Below are positions 17,295 to 25,642 of a stretch of DNA of 51,421 nucleotides, piece after piece. Origin of the DNA: Flavobacterium sp. YO12 (GTDB taxonomy: Bacteria > Bacteroidota > Bacteroidia > Flavobacteriales > Flavobacteriaceae). The stretch's first letter is position 1, and the number at the start of each line of letters is the position of its first letter. The stretch covers positions 1-51,421 of the forward strand of contig NZ_NRQU01000031.1 in assembly GCF_004119495.1 (NCBI RefSeq), in the 5' to 3' direction. Made by a program: the position numbers and the translations under genes. The notes below the pieces were generated by a model. It was not told the origin of the DNA, ran no database searches, and was given only the letters and a program-made list of their open reading frames with translations.

Positions 17295-17600
17295 ATGGAA
17301 ATGAAATATAGTGAAGAGGATAAATATTTTTTGGCTAAAAAGAAAGTCGGAGATATTAAAGGGTTTTATGGAAACTTGGCATCTTATGTATTTGTAAATG
17401 CAATTTTGATTTTCGTTAATTTGTACACATCACCGGAATATTTATGGTTTTTTTGGCCTTTGTTGTGGTGGGGAATTGGAGTAGTTTTTCATGGATTAAG
17501 GGTTTTTGAAGTATTTCCAGCTTTAGGAAAAGACTGGGAAGAAAGAAAAATCAAAGAGTTTATGGAAAAGGAAAAATGGAATAAAAGTAAATGGCAATAA
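17295..17600 (+). CDS. 2TM domain protein 3 of the array
   Basis: The 101-residue protein is a single 2TM domain with AKKKVGDIKGFYGNL, two helices, WGIGVVFHGLRVFEVFP and WEERKIKEFMEKEK. An ATG at 17283 overlaps the previous gene. The ATG at 17295 sits in the same TAATCATG junction as at the kinase/2TM-1 boundary and is preferred; MEMKYSEED then matches its paralogue. It is closest to 2TM protein 1 and to the kinase C-terminus. Confidence 0.83.
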   Translation: MEMKYSEEDKYFLAKKKVGDIKGFYGNLASYVFVNAILIFVNLYTSPEYLWFFWPLLWWGIGVVFHGLRVFEVFPALGKDWEERKIKEFMEKEKWNKSKWQ

Positions 17601-17618
17601 TTTTTAAATCAAAATAAA

Positions 17619-17987
17619 ATGGGACGATTTAGAAGACGTATGTATGAAGAATACGGAGATGAATTTAGTACAGATGAAAACTTTAATGCTGCCTATAGAA
17701 AGGTAAGAAGAATAAAAGGATTTTATTCGCATCTTAAGGTTTACATTATAGTAAATATTATTATCATTATTTCAAATTTGAATAATGGTTTTATAGGCAA
17801 TCGTATCGAAATTAGAGGCTTTCGAGATTGGGAAGTTTATTCAACTGCATTTTATTGGGGGATAGCTTTAGCCATTCATGCTTTTACTGTTTTTGGCCCG
17901 GATATTTTTTTTAATAAAGATTGGGAAGATAGAAAAATCCAAAAATATATGGAAAAAGAAGCTCAGAATAAGAAAAAATGGGAGTAA
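17619..17987 (+). CDS. 2TM domain protein 4 of the array
   Basis: The 122-residue protein has an arginine-rich start (MGRFRRRMYEEYGDEF), then AYRKVRRIKGFYSHLKVY, a membrane helix, an extended linker (NGFIGNRIEIRGFRDWEVY), WGIALAIHAFTVFGPD and WEDRKIQKYMEKEAQ. The loop between its helices is longer than in the other copies. It ends 37 bases before the LytTR regulator. Confidence 0.85.
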   Translation: MGRFRRRMYEEYGDEFSTDENFNAAYRKVRRIKGFYSHLKVYIIVNIIIIISNLNNGFIGNRIEIRGFRDWEVYSTAFYWGIALAIHAFTVFGPDIFFNKDWEDRKIQKYMEKEAQNKKKWE

Positions 17988-18024
17988 TTTTAACTTGTAT
18001 ATTTTAAACCTTGTATTGTATTAA

Positions 18025-18792
18025 ATGACCACATTAATTATAGAAGACGAAAAACCAGCTGCACGTTTATTGCAGCGAAAACTTGAAAAATTAGATATAA
18101 CTGTAAAAACAATGCTGCATTCTGTAGAAGAATCAATTCATTGGTTTACAAATAATGAACATCCAGATTTGATTTTTCTGGATATTCAGTTATCAGATGG
18201 TTTATCGTTTGAGATTTTTGAAAAAATAAATATTCAAAGCGCCATAATTTTTACCACCGCTTATGATGAGTATGCTTTGAAAGCTTTTAAACTAAATAGT
18301 ATTGATTATCTTTTGAAACCAATTGATGAAGATGATCTAGAGGCCGCAGTAGTAAAGTATAAAGCACGAATGCCTAAAGCTGATGAAGGAAATCATAATC
18401 TGCAGCTAGACTTTGAGCAGATACGTCAAATGCTGTCAAATCCTTTTGAAAAGAGTTTCAAAAAGAGATTTACCGTTAAAATAGGACAACACTTAAAAGT
18501 AATAATGACAGAAGAAATTGAATGTTTTTTTAGCGAAAATAAAGGAACCTATATACATACTTTTGATAATCGAAACTACTTAATCGATTCGACTTTAGAA
18601 ATTTTAGAACAGGAACTAGATAAAAAGGATTTCTTTCGCGTAAGCAGAAAATTTATTGTACCGCTGCAGGCAATTAAAGAAATTCAGGTATATACAAATT
18701 CTCGTTTGAAAGTTATTTTACCAACTTACAAAGAAGATGAGGTAATAGTAAGCCGAGAAAAAGTGCAGGATTTTAAAAGCTGGCTGGGGTAA
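18025..18792 (+). CDS. LytTR family response regulator
   Basis: The 255-residue protein has a receiver domain (1-120) with acidic residues in IIEDEKPA, the phospho-acceptor Asp in PDLIFLDIQLSDG and the Lys in LLKPID. A LytTR DNA-binding domain follows (about 150-255: KRFTVKIGQHLKVIMTEEIECFFSENKGTYIHT, then the FFRVSRKFIV segment). It is the natural partner of the LytS-type kinase at 15297, with four 2TM genes between. The targets are unknown. Confidence 0.93.
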   Translation: MTTLIIEDEKPAARLLQRKLEKLDITVKTMLHSVEESIHWFTNNEHPDLIFLDIQLSDGLSFEIFEKINIQSAIIFTTAYDEYALKAFKLNSIDYLLKPIDEDDLEAAVVKYKARMPKADEGNHNLQLDFEQIRQMLSNPFEKSFKKRFTVKIGQHLKVIMTEEIECFFSENKGTYIHTFDNRNYLIDSTLEILEQELDKKDFFRVSRKFIVPLQAIKEIQVYTNSRLKVILPTYKEDEVIVSREKVQDFKSWLG

Positions 18793-18825
18793 TAGATTTA
18801 AATTTTATCAAATGTTCCACCAGAA

Positions 18826-18990
18826 CGTATGTGTTTATGATTAACATATCTGACGGATTGAAATCCGTCTCTACAATATAGATTGTTCCTTCGGAACTTT
18901 TCGTGACGTATGATTATTCCATATAAAGTGCCGTAGGCTGGATTCATTTTGCAGGGTCGGATTTTAATCCGGTTTAACGAAACATAAATT
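18826..18990. repeat. Intergenic repeat family 'GGATTGAAATCC'
   Basis: The words 'gacggattgaaatccgtctc' and 'cagggtcggattttaatccg' form nested dyads flanking 'cctacggcac'-type sequence ('gttccttcggaactttt'). Related copies occur at 22820-22875, 34622-34720 and 47886-47978. No gene is seen in the gap 18793-19070. Confidence 0.65.
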
Positions 18991-19022
18991 TTCAAACGAA
19001 TATTGACCAAAATACATAAAAT

Positions 19023-19056
19023 AAAAAAAGAGCCGACAATTTCAGCTCTTTTTTTA
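19023..19056. terminator. Bidirectional terminator between the LytTR regulator and heme A synthase genes
   Basis: An A-run, GAGC, a short loop, GCTC and a T-run form a hairpin that can terminate convergent transcripts from both sides. Confidence 0.7.
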
Positions 19057-19070
19057 TTTTATTCAAAACA

Positions 19071-20096
19071 TTATTTACTCAATCGATGCAATGTAAAAGT
19101 CATAGCACTTAAAAGGAAAAATGCCATAATCTGATGAATTAATCCTAAAGCCAAAGGCACGCTGTATAATAAAGTGAAAACTCCTAGAAGAAACTGTATA
19201 AATACAAATACCACCAAAGTTTTAATTCCGTTTGATTGTGTATTAGTAAGCGTATATTTTTTACTTCTAAAATATAGGAAAAGTATAATCGCAACTACTA
19301 CGTAAGCAAAAGTTCTGTGTACAAACTGAACACCACTTTTACCTTCAATTAAATTTTTTATTAAACTTGATTGTTCAATAAGAACAGATTCATGCATAAA
19401 TTCTCCGTCACTCATTAAAGGCCAGTGATTGTGAATTAATCCTGCATTTAATCCAGCAACAAACCCGCCATAAATAATTTGAATTAGTAAAGCGACCAAG
19501 GCATAACGTGCTATAGTGCGCAACGGTAATATTTTGTTGATATTTCTTTCTGGATAAATCAAATCCAGCGCTACCCAAAGTGTATAAGCAAAAGTTATAA
19601 AAGCAAAAGTTAAATGCAGCGAAAGTCTAAAATGACTTACATCTGGATTGTCGATTAAACCGCTTCTAACCATAAACCATCCAAGAAAACCTTGAAAACC
19701 GCCCATTGCCAAAAGTACGATACACTTTTTAATCGTTGCTGTATCTAATTTCTTTTTAATTAAGAAATAAACAAAAGGAACAAAAAATACTAAACCAATA
19801 ATACGACCGATGAAACGGTGAAACCATTCCCAGAAATAAATAAACTTATAGTCTGAAAGCTGAAAATCATTGTGTATATTAATCTTTTGATATTCAGGAA
19901 ACTTCTTGTACTGCTCAAAAGCTTCATTCCATTTGGCTTCCGTTAAAGGCGGGAAAGTATCGGTTACCAAATGCCAATCCGTCATTGATAAACCTGAATT
20001 GGTCAGACGTGTGATACCGCCTACAACAACCATTAAAAACAATAAAACACAACCTGAAAGCAACCAAATGATTACTGATTTATTCTCTTTTTTCAT
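19071..20096 (-). CDS. ctaA: Heme A synthase (CtaA/COX15 family)
   Basis: The 341-residue protein has about eight membrane helices. It opens with WLLSGCVLLFLMVVVGGITRLTNSGLSMTDW, the classic COX15/CtaA start. The four heme-ligand histidine positions are visible in FWEWFHRFIGR, LSLHLTFAF, VQFVHRTFAY and LGLIHQIMAF. The enzyme oxidises the C-8 methyl of heme O to give heme A for aa3-type cytochrome oxidase. The oxidase genes themselves are not in this window. It ends next to a shared terminator and follows the CCA-adding enzyme gene by 18 bases, so the two may be co-transcribed. Confidence 0.93.
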   Translation of the reverse strand: MKKENKSVIIWLLSGCVLLFLMVVVGGITRLTNSGLSMTDWHLVTDTFPPLTEAKWNEAFEQYKKFPEYQKINIHNDFQLSDYKFIYFWEWFHRFIGRIIGLVFFVPFVYFLIKKKLDTATIKKCIVLLAMGGFQGFLGWFMVRSGLIDNPDVSHFRLSLHLTFAFITFAYTLWVALDLIYPERNINKILPLRTIARYALVALLIQIIYGGFVAGLNAGLIHNHWPLMSDGEFMHESVLIEQSSLIKNLIEGKSGVQFVHRTFAYVVVAIILFLYFRSKKYTLTNTQSNGIKTLVVFVFIQFLLGVFTLLYSVPLALGLIHQIMAFFLLSAMTFTLHRLSK

Positions 20097-20114
20097 TTTA
20101 TTAAATACTTATTC

Positions 20115-21572
20115 TTATACTTTTTTTAAGCCCATTTTTTCGGCTCTTTTAATTACAAAATCGTAAGCCGCCTGATATTCATTCGGAATGTCGCCTTCTA
20201 GAATTGCTTCTTTCACCGCTTCTTTCAAAACTCCAATTTCACGTGATGGCTGTAAATTGAAAATTGCCATAATTTCTTCACCGGAAATTGGCGGTTGAAA
20301 ATTACGAACATGATCGCGCTCTTCCACTTCTACAATTTTCTTGCGAACGATCTCAAAGTTTTTATGATATTTCTTGAATTTCGATGGGTTTTTGGTTGTA
20401 ATATCAGCCTCGCACAAAGTCATTAAATTCTCGACATCTTCGCCGGCATCAAAAACTAAACGACGAACTGCACTGTCGGTAACAATATCCTGTGCCAAAA
20501 CAATTGGACGCGAACTCATAATAACCATTTTTTGAACAAATTTCATTTTATGGTTCAAAGGCATGTGCAGGCGTTCGAAAATTTTCTTTGCCATTTTTCC
20601 GCCTAAAAACTCATGTCCATGAAAAGTCCAGCCTTGCTTTTTACTGAAACGTTTTGTTGGCGCTTTTCCAATATCATGTAATAATGCCGACCAGCGCAGC
20701 CAGACATCATCTGTATTTGGACAAATATTATCAACCACTTCAAGCGTATGATAAAAGTTGTTTTTATGTGTATGACCTTCTATTTCTTCAACCTGATTCA
20801 GCGCCGTTAATTCAGGTAAAATTAAATCTAAAAGCCCTGTTTTATATAAAAGTAAAAATCCGGTTGAAGGTTTATCTGTTGAAAGAATTTTATTTAATTC
20901 GTCAACAATTCTCTCGCCCGAGATAATTTTAATACGATCAGCATTTTTAGTAATTGCATTCAATGAATTTTCTTCAATCTCAAAATTCAATTGTGTTGCA
21001 AAACGAATCGCGCGAAGCATTCGAAGCGGATCATCAGAATAAGTAATATCCGGATCCAAGGGAGTTTTTATCGTTTTATTTTCTAAATCTTTTAAGCCGT
21101 CAAAAGGATCTAAAAGATCTCCAAAATTGTTTTCGTTTAAAGATAAAGCCAATGCATTGATTGTAAAATCACGACGGTTTTGATCATCCTGAAGTGTTCC
21201 GTTTTCTACAATCGGATTTCGGCTGTCGAAATTATAAGATTCTTTTCGGGCGCCAACAAATTCAATATCTGTATCTTCAAAACGTAACATTGCAGTTCCA
21301 TAAGTTTTAAAAACCTGAACCTTTGGTTTGTTAGGAAGTAATTCAGAAACCTTTAAAGCCAATTCGATTCCGCTGCCAACCGCTACAACATCAATATCTT
21401 TTTTAGAACCTCGATTTAAAAGTAAATCTCTAACAAAACCGCCAATAACATAACTGTCAACATTTAGTTCCTGAGACGCTTTCGAGATGATATCGAAAAT
21501 TTTATTTTGTAAAGCTGTTTTATAATTTGTTTGTATAGCCACGAATTCACTAATTTTTGAATAAAAACACAT
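20115..21572 (-). CDS. CCA tRNA nucleotidyltransferase with HD domain
   Basis: The 485-residue protein adds or repairs the 3' CCA end of tRNAs. It has a class II nucleotidyltransferase head with GGFVRDLLLNRG (about 44-55) and the metal-binding DID in KKDIDVVAVG, then an RRDFTINAL motif and a PDITYSDDPLRMLRAIRFA motif. A C-terminal HD domain follows (HTLEVVDNI, RWSALLHDIGKAPTKRF). The ATG at 21572 gives ten residues not expected in homologues; a GTG at 21542 (VAIQTNYK) is a plausible true start. A promoter matches upstream: TTG 21630-21632 and TAAATTTG 21601-21608 on the minus strand, 21-base spacer. Confidence 0.92.
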   Translation of the reverse strand: MCFYSKISEFVAIQTNYKTALQNKIFDIISKASQELNVDSYVIGGFVRDLLLNRGSKKDIDVVAVGSGIELALKVSELLPNKPKVQVFKTYGTAMLRFEDTDIEFVGARKESYNFDSRNPIVENGTLQDDQNRRDFTINALALSLNENNFGDLLDPFDGLKDLENKTIKTPLDPDITYSDDPLRMLRAIRFATQLNFEIEENSLNAITKNADRIKIISGERIVDELNKILSTDKPSTGFLLLYKTGLLDLILPELTALNQVEEIEGHTHKNNFYHTLEVVDNICPNTDDVWLRWSALLHDIGKAPTKRFSKKQGWTFHGHEFLGGKMAKKIFERLHMPLNHKMKFVQKMVIMSSRPIVLAQDIVTDSAVRRLVFDAGEDVENLMTLCEADITTKNPSKFKKYHKNFEIVRKKIVEVEERDHVRNFQPPISGEEIMAIFNLQPSREIGVLKEAVKEAILEGDIPNEYQAAYDFVIKRAEKMGLKKV

Positions 21573-21600
21573 TTCAAATTTCTAAGAAATGAAACGCATG

Positions 21601-21632
21601 CAAATTTACAACATAGAAAATGCCTATTACAA
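21601..21632 (-). promoter_or_regulatory. Promoter of the CCA nucleotidyltransferase gene
   Basis: On the minus strand TTG at 21630-21632 and TAAATTTG at 21601-21608 are separated by 21 bases, matching the Bacteroidota sigma-A consensus. Confidence 0.6.
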
Positions 21633-21739
21633 TCTATCGCTCACTTTTTTGAACAATTTCACATTTTGTAGTGCCGATTTTTATGAATTGGGAAAGGTTT
21701 GCTAAAAATCACACTAATTTCGACGAATTATTTTCTTTT

Positions 21740-21872
21740 ACGCAGATTGTGAAGATTTTTTGCCACAGATTAAAAAGATTTACACAGATTTTTTTAATCC
21801 TTTTAATCCTGTAATCTGTGGCTCAAAAAAAGATAATTCGTGGAAATTAGTGTAATTCGTGGCGAAAAAAAT
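21740..21872. repeat. Intergenic repeat family 'CACAGATTAAAAAGATT' in the 383-base gap 21573-21955
   Basis: A left arm ('tgccacagattaaaaagatt', 'tacacagatttttttaatcc') faces a right arm ('aatctgtggctcaaa', 'tggaaattagtgtaattcgt'). Related copies lie at 28684-28860, 31373-31475 and 50690-50755. The gap also holds the cca promoter and a -7 element for yaaA; otherwise no gene is seen. Confidence 0.75.
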
Positions 21873-21927
21873 TATACCTCCATAAAACAAATCAATTGCG
21901 ATAATCAATTTTTAGAAATGCAATTTG

Positions 21928-21935
21928 TATTTTTG
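21928..21935 (+). promoter_or_regulatory. -7 element of yaaA
   Basis: TATTTTTG matches TAnnTTTG and lies 20 bases before the ATG. No well-spaced -33 TTG is visible. Confidence 0.45.
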
Positions 21936-21955
21936 AATCATACAAAAAAGCACAA

Positions 21956-22714
21956 ATGAAAATAGTTATATCGCCAGCGAAGTCTTTAAATTTTGAAAAA
22001 GAATTACCAACTTCTCAATATACAGAACCATCATTTTTAAAAGAAGCAAGAGTGGTTCATAAAGTTGTTAAACAAAAAAAGCCTGCCGAATTATCGGAGC
22101 TAATGTCAATTTCAAGCAAACTTGCCGATTTAAACTGGAAACGAAATCAAGAATGGAAAACCCCTTTTACGCCTGAAAATGCACGTCCGGCAGTTTATAC
22201 TTTTGACGGAGATGTGTACACAGGTTTAGACGCTTATACAATACCATTAGAAAAACTAGAGGTACTTCAAGATAAATTAAGAATCTTATCTGGACTTTAC
22301 GGGCTTTTAAAACCTCTTGATTTAATGCAGGCGTATCGTTTAGAAATGGGAACAAAAATGCCGGTTGGTGAATATAAAAACCTTCATGAGTTTTGGAAAC
22401 CTGTGGTTACAAAAGCTTTAAATAAAGAATTGAAAAAAGACGAGTTGTTCGTGAATTTAGCGAGTAATGAGTATTTTTCGGCAGTTGATGTAAAAGCTTT
22501 GAAAGTTCCTGTAATTACACCAGATTTTAAAGATTATAAAGATGGGAAATTAAAAATGATCAGTTTCTTTGCAAAAAAGGCGAGAGGCATGATGGTACGT
22601 TATATAATTGATACCAATGCAGAAACTATCGATGACTTAAAAGGGTTTAATTACGAAGGATATCAGTTTGATGCTAATCTTTCAAAAGAAAATCACTTGG
22701 TTTTTACAAGGTAG
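21956..22714 (+). CDS. yaaA: Peroxide stress protein YaaA
   Basis: The 252-residue cytoplasmic protein opens MKIVISPAKSLNFEKELPTS, the diagnostic YaaA start, and contains RNQEWKTPF, AVYTFDGDVYTGLDA, LRILSGLYGLLKPLD, MGTKMP, NLASNEYFSAV and KKARGMMVRYI, all family hallmarks, at the usual family length. In E. coli YaaA limits free intracellular iron during peroxide stress and binds DNA. It stands alone, divergent from the CCA enzyme gene, and is followed by repeat sequence. Confidence 0.95.
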   Translation: MKIVISPAKSLNFEKELPTSQYTEPSFLKEARVVHKVVKQKKPAELSELMSISSKLADLNWKRNQEWKTPFTPENARPAVYTFDGDVYTGLDAYTIPLEKLEVLQDKLRILSGLYGLLKPLDLMQAYRLEMGTKMPVGEYKNLHEFWKPVVTKALNKELKKDELFVNLASNEYFSAVDVKALKVPVITPDFKDYKDGKLKMISFFAKKARGMMVRYIIDTNAETIDDLKGFNYEGYQFDANLSKENHLVFTR

Positions 22715-22880
22715 GTTTTATAGGGACAAAGGTTCAAAGATACAAAGGTTCAGAGGTTTTTTTAGGTTCTCAGTAGCTAAGAAGCTATCTCAATAGCTAT
22801 AGGGACTAAGGTCTTCTACTAGAGAACCGAAGGCTCGGAACATATTGTAGGCAGGGATTTCAATCCCTGCAGATTATAAG
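22713..22880. repeat. Mixed intergenic repeat block after yaaA
   Basis: A single arm of the 'AGGTTCAAAGG' family ('gggacaaaggttcaaagata', 22732-22751) is followed by a small dyad ('tagctaagaagctatctcaa') and a copy of the 'GGATTGAAATCC' family ('ggcagggatttcaatccctg', about 22850-22870). No gene is seen. Confidence 0.6.
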
Positions 22881-22899
22881 ATAAATGAAAGAAAAAAAT

Positions 22900-22933
22900 A
22901 AACGCCGAATTCTAAATGATGAATTCGGCGTTT
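22900..22933 (-). terminator. Terminator of the drug efflux operon
   Basis: A 13-base perfect stem (AAACGCCGAATTC / GAATTCGGCGTTT) with an 8-base loop is followed on the minus strand by a T-rich run, directly after the emrB-like stop. Confidence 0.85.
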
Positions 22934-22957
22934 CTGCGTATTATAAAATTATTATTA

Positions 22958-24547
22958 TTAATGCATTGCGTCGGCTGCACTAATTTTGTTCTTCCCTTTT
23001 TTGATAAAGAGAATAATCGGTATGCAACATAAAAACATAACTCCAAGATACAAGAAAATATCCATGTACGCCATTACGGTGCTTTGCTTCATTACTGAAT
23101 ATTCTATAGCTTGATACGCTTTCTTTAAAGCAACATCTGCGCTGTATCCTTTTGCCATAAAAGCGTGCTGCATTCCTGCAATACGTTGTTGGACATCATA
23201 TTTTGCAGGATCTAAATTGTTAATTAGATCTACTCTGTGTGTCTGACTAAAACGTGTGATAAAAGTGGTAATAATCGCAATACCAAAAGATCCACCCAAT
23301 TGACGCATCATCCCAGTAAATGCAGCTCCTTCACCAATATGTTTTCCTTTTAAAGTCGAAAGAGAAAGTGTGGTAATAGGAACGAAAAGCAATCCAAGAC
23401 CAATTCCTCTTAAAATTAAAGGCCAGTACATATGTTCAACACCAGTGTCTGGGGTCATACGGCTGTACATCATAAAGGTAAACAAGAAGAAAATAAAGAA
23501 TCCAACTCCCACCATATATCCTTGCGGTACACCTTTCTGAATCATATTACCTACAAATGGCATCATTAGCGCTGTGGTAATAGATCCTGGAATTAATAAT
23601 AATCCTGCATCAGTAGCGGTCCATCCTAAAATCGACTGTGTGTAAATAGGGATAATCAATGTTGATCCGTATAAACCGAAACCAAGAATAAAACACATTA
23701 CAGTTCCGATTCTTAAATTTCCATCTTTTAAAACACTTAAGTTTACGATTGGATATTTATAGGTTAGCTCTCTCCAAATAAATAATATTAATCCAAGAAC
23801 CGTAACAACACTTAAAGTTACAATAAGTGGATCGTTAAACCAATCGTCCTGCTGTCCGTGTTCCAATACAAATTGTAAAGAACCAATAAAGGCACTCAAC
23901 AAAATAATTCCCCACCAGTCCACTTGATTAGCTTTCAATTTTTCGCCATACTTCGGACTTCTCACAAAAGTTATAGCCAAAATAGTAGCGATAATCCCTA
24001 ACGGAATATTGATATAGAAAATATAAGGCCAAGAATAATTATCTACCAAATAACCTCCCAAAGGTGGTCCAAGAGTAGGTCCAACAATTACACCCATTCC
24101 GTAAATAGCCTGTGCCATTCCACGTTTTGCAACTGGATAACTTTCGGTAATAATCGTTTGGGCTGTTACTAGTAATGCTCCTCCGCCCATACCTTGTACG
24201 AATCGGAAAGCTACAAGTTCCCAAATATTGGTGGCATTACCACACAAAAAAGAACAGACCGTAAATATAATGATAGAAGCCACAAAATAATTACGTCTTC
24301 CAAATTGCTGTGATAGCCAGCTTGTCATCGGTATTACAATAACATTCGCAATTGCGTATGCTGTAATTACCCACGCCACATCAGTCAAGGTAGCACCAAG
24401 ACTTCCGCGCATGTCTGTCAGCGCTACGTTTACAATCGTTGTATCAACAATTTCCAACAGTGCACAAAGTACTGCCGTAATCGTAATGATAACACGTCTA
24501 TAACCGTATTCTACTAAATCGTCGTCTGCTTGTACTGCTCCTGCCAT
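22958..24547 (-). CDS. DHA2 family MFS drug efflux transporter (EmrB-like)
   Basis: The 529-residue inner-membrane protein has 14 predicted helices, the DHA2 count. It carries LDTTIVNVALTDMRGSL-type sequence (LEIVDTTIVNVAL, about 36-48), the QFGRRNYF loop motif, VQGMGGGALLVTAQTII, and GVIVGPTLGPPLGGYL (motif C). It should exchange protons for drugs and pass them to the HlyD adaptor and TolC channel encoded just upstream. It lies three bases after the adaptor gene and is the last gene of a TetR-controlled operon. Confidence 0.93.
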   Translation of the reverse strand: MAGAVQADDDLVEYGYRRVIITITAVLCALLEIVDTTIVNVALTDMRGSLGATLTDVAWVITAYAIANVIVIPMTSWLSQQFGRRNYFVASIIIFTVCSFLCGNATNIWELVAFRFVQGMGGGALLVTAQTIITESYPVAKRGMAQAIYGMGVIVGPTLGPPLGGYLVDNYSWPYIFYINIPLGIIATILAITFVRSPKYGEKLKANQVDWWGIILLSAFIGSLQFVLEHGQQDDWFNDPLIVTLSVVTVLGLILFIWRELTYKYPIVNLSVLKDGNLRIGTVMCFILGFGLYGSTLIIPIYTQSILGWTATDAGLLLIPGSITTALMMPFVGNMIQKGVPQGYMVGVGFFIFFLFTFMMYSRMTPDTGVEHMYWPLILRGIGLGLLFVPITTLSLSTLKGKHIGEGAAFTGMMRQLGGSFGIAIITTFITRFSQTHRVDLINNLDPAKYDVQQRIAGMQHAFMAKGYSADVALKKAYQAIEYSVMKQSTVMAYMDIFLYLGVMFLCCIPIILFIKKGKNKISAADAMH

Positions 24548-24550
24548 GTT

Positions 24551-25630
24551 TTATTTTAAATGTACGTCTACGTCAACATTCATTCCTGGTCTTAAAAGTT
24601 TTACTTTTTCAGGATCGTTTGATTCATCTAAACTAATTTTTACTGGTAATCTCTGAATTGTTTTTACGAAGTTTCCTGTAGCATTATCAGGAGGTAATAA
24701 TGAAAAACGAGATCCTGTTGCTGGAGAGAAAGAAGTTACTGTACCTTTAAACTCATAGTTAGGGTAAGCATCAACTTTTAAACTCACTTTTTGACCTACA
24801 ATCATTTTGTTTAATTGTGTTTCTTTAAAGTTTGCTACAACCCAAGCTTCGTTATTATTGATAATGTAAAACAAAGATTGTCCCGGTTGTACCAATTGTC
24901 CCGGCTGAATATCAACTTTTGAAACCTGACCATCAATTGCAGCAGTAACTACTGTATAAGAAAGGTTCAAGTGAGCAACATCAAGCATTGTTTTTGCTTT
25001 TTTGATGTTTGCAGCAGCAACTTCTGTTTGTTTATCAGAAGCTTTAGATTTAGATTCAATTACCGATTTTTGGTAAGAACTTGCTCTTTGTTGTTGTTGT
25101 AAAACACGTACTTGATTTTCTGCTTCTTCCTTTGCAGTCAAAGCTTGCTCATATTGTTGTTTTGTAATAGTATGTGTTTTATACAAATTATTATAACGGT
25201 TATAATCGTTTGTAAGTTGTCTCAATCTAATTTTTGCGCTTTCGATAGAACCGCTAGCCGATTTCATGTTGGCATCAGAAACAGAAATACTTGCATATGC
25301 ACTTCCAATATCTGCTTTTGCAGCTTCGTATTGTCCTTCAGCTCCTAACAAAGCAGCGTTTGCTTCATCAATTTTTAATTGATAGTCTCTCTTATCGATA
25401 GTAAATAAAGTATCTCCTTTTTTTACATAATCATTATCTTTCACATAAACTTTGCTGATATATCCTGAAACTCTCGGAATAATCGGGTTCATTTTTTTCT
25501 CGATTTGAGCATCATCCGTTTCTTCGTGAGCTTGTGAGTGAATATATTTTGATATTCCATACGTTCCGCCCACTAAAACCAATACGGTTAGTATGATGAT
25601 GAATTTTTTATTTGTCTTTTTCTTTTCCAT
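24551..25630 (-). CDS. HlyD family periplasmic adaptor (EmrA-like)
   Basis: The 359-residue protein has one N-terminal membrane anchor (about 9-27), a lipoyl/barrel-sandwich half-motif (PRVSGYISKVYVKDNDYVKKGDTLF), and a long coiled-coil hairpin (about 85-215, rich in A, Q and K). A second lipoyl half (VTAAIDGQVSKVDIQPGQLVQPGQ) and a beta-barrel end follow. It links the EmrB-like pump to the TolC-like channel across the periplasm. Gaps to its neighbours are 3 and 12 bases. Confidence 0.93.
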   Translation of the reverse strand: MEKKKTNKKFIIILTVLVLVGGTYGISKYIHSQAHEETDDAQIEKKMNPIIPRVSGYISKVYVKDNDYVKKGDTLFTIDKRDYQLKIDEANAALLGAEGQYEAAKADIGSAYASISVSDANMKSASGSIESAKIRLRQLTNDYNRYNNLYKTHTITKQQYEQALTAKEEAENQVRVLQQQQRASSYQKSVIESKSKASDKQTEVAAANIKKAKTMLDVAHLNLSYTVVTAAIDGQVSKVDIQPGQLVQPGQSLFYIINNNEAWVVANFKETQLNKMIVGQKVSLKVDAYPNYEFKGTVTSFSPATGSRFSLLPPDNATGNFVKTIQRLPVKISLDESNDPEKVKLLRPGMNVDVDVHLK

Positions 25631-25642
25631 GAGAGCTGTCGA

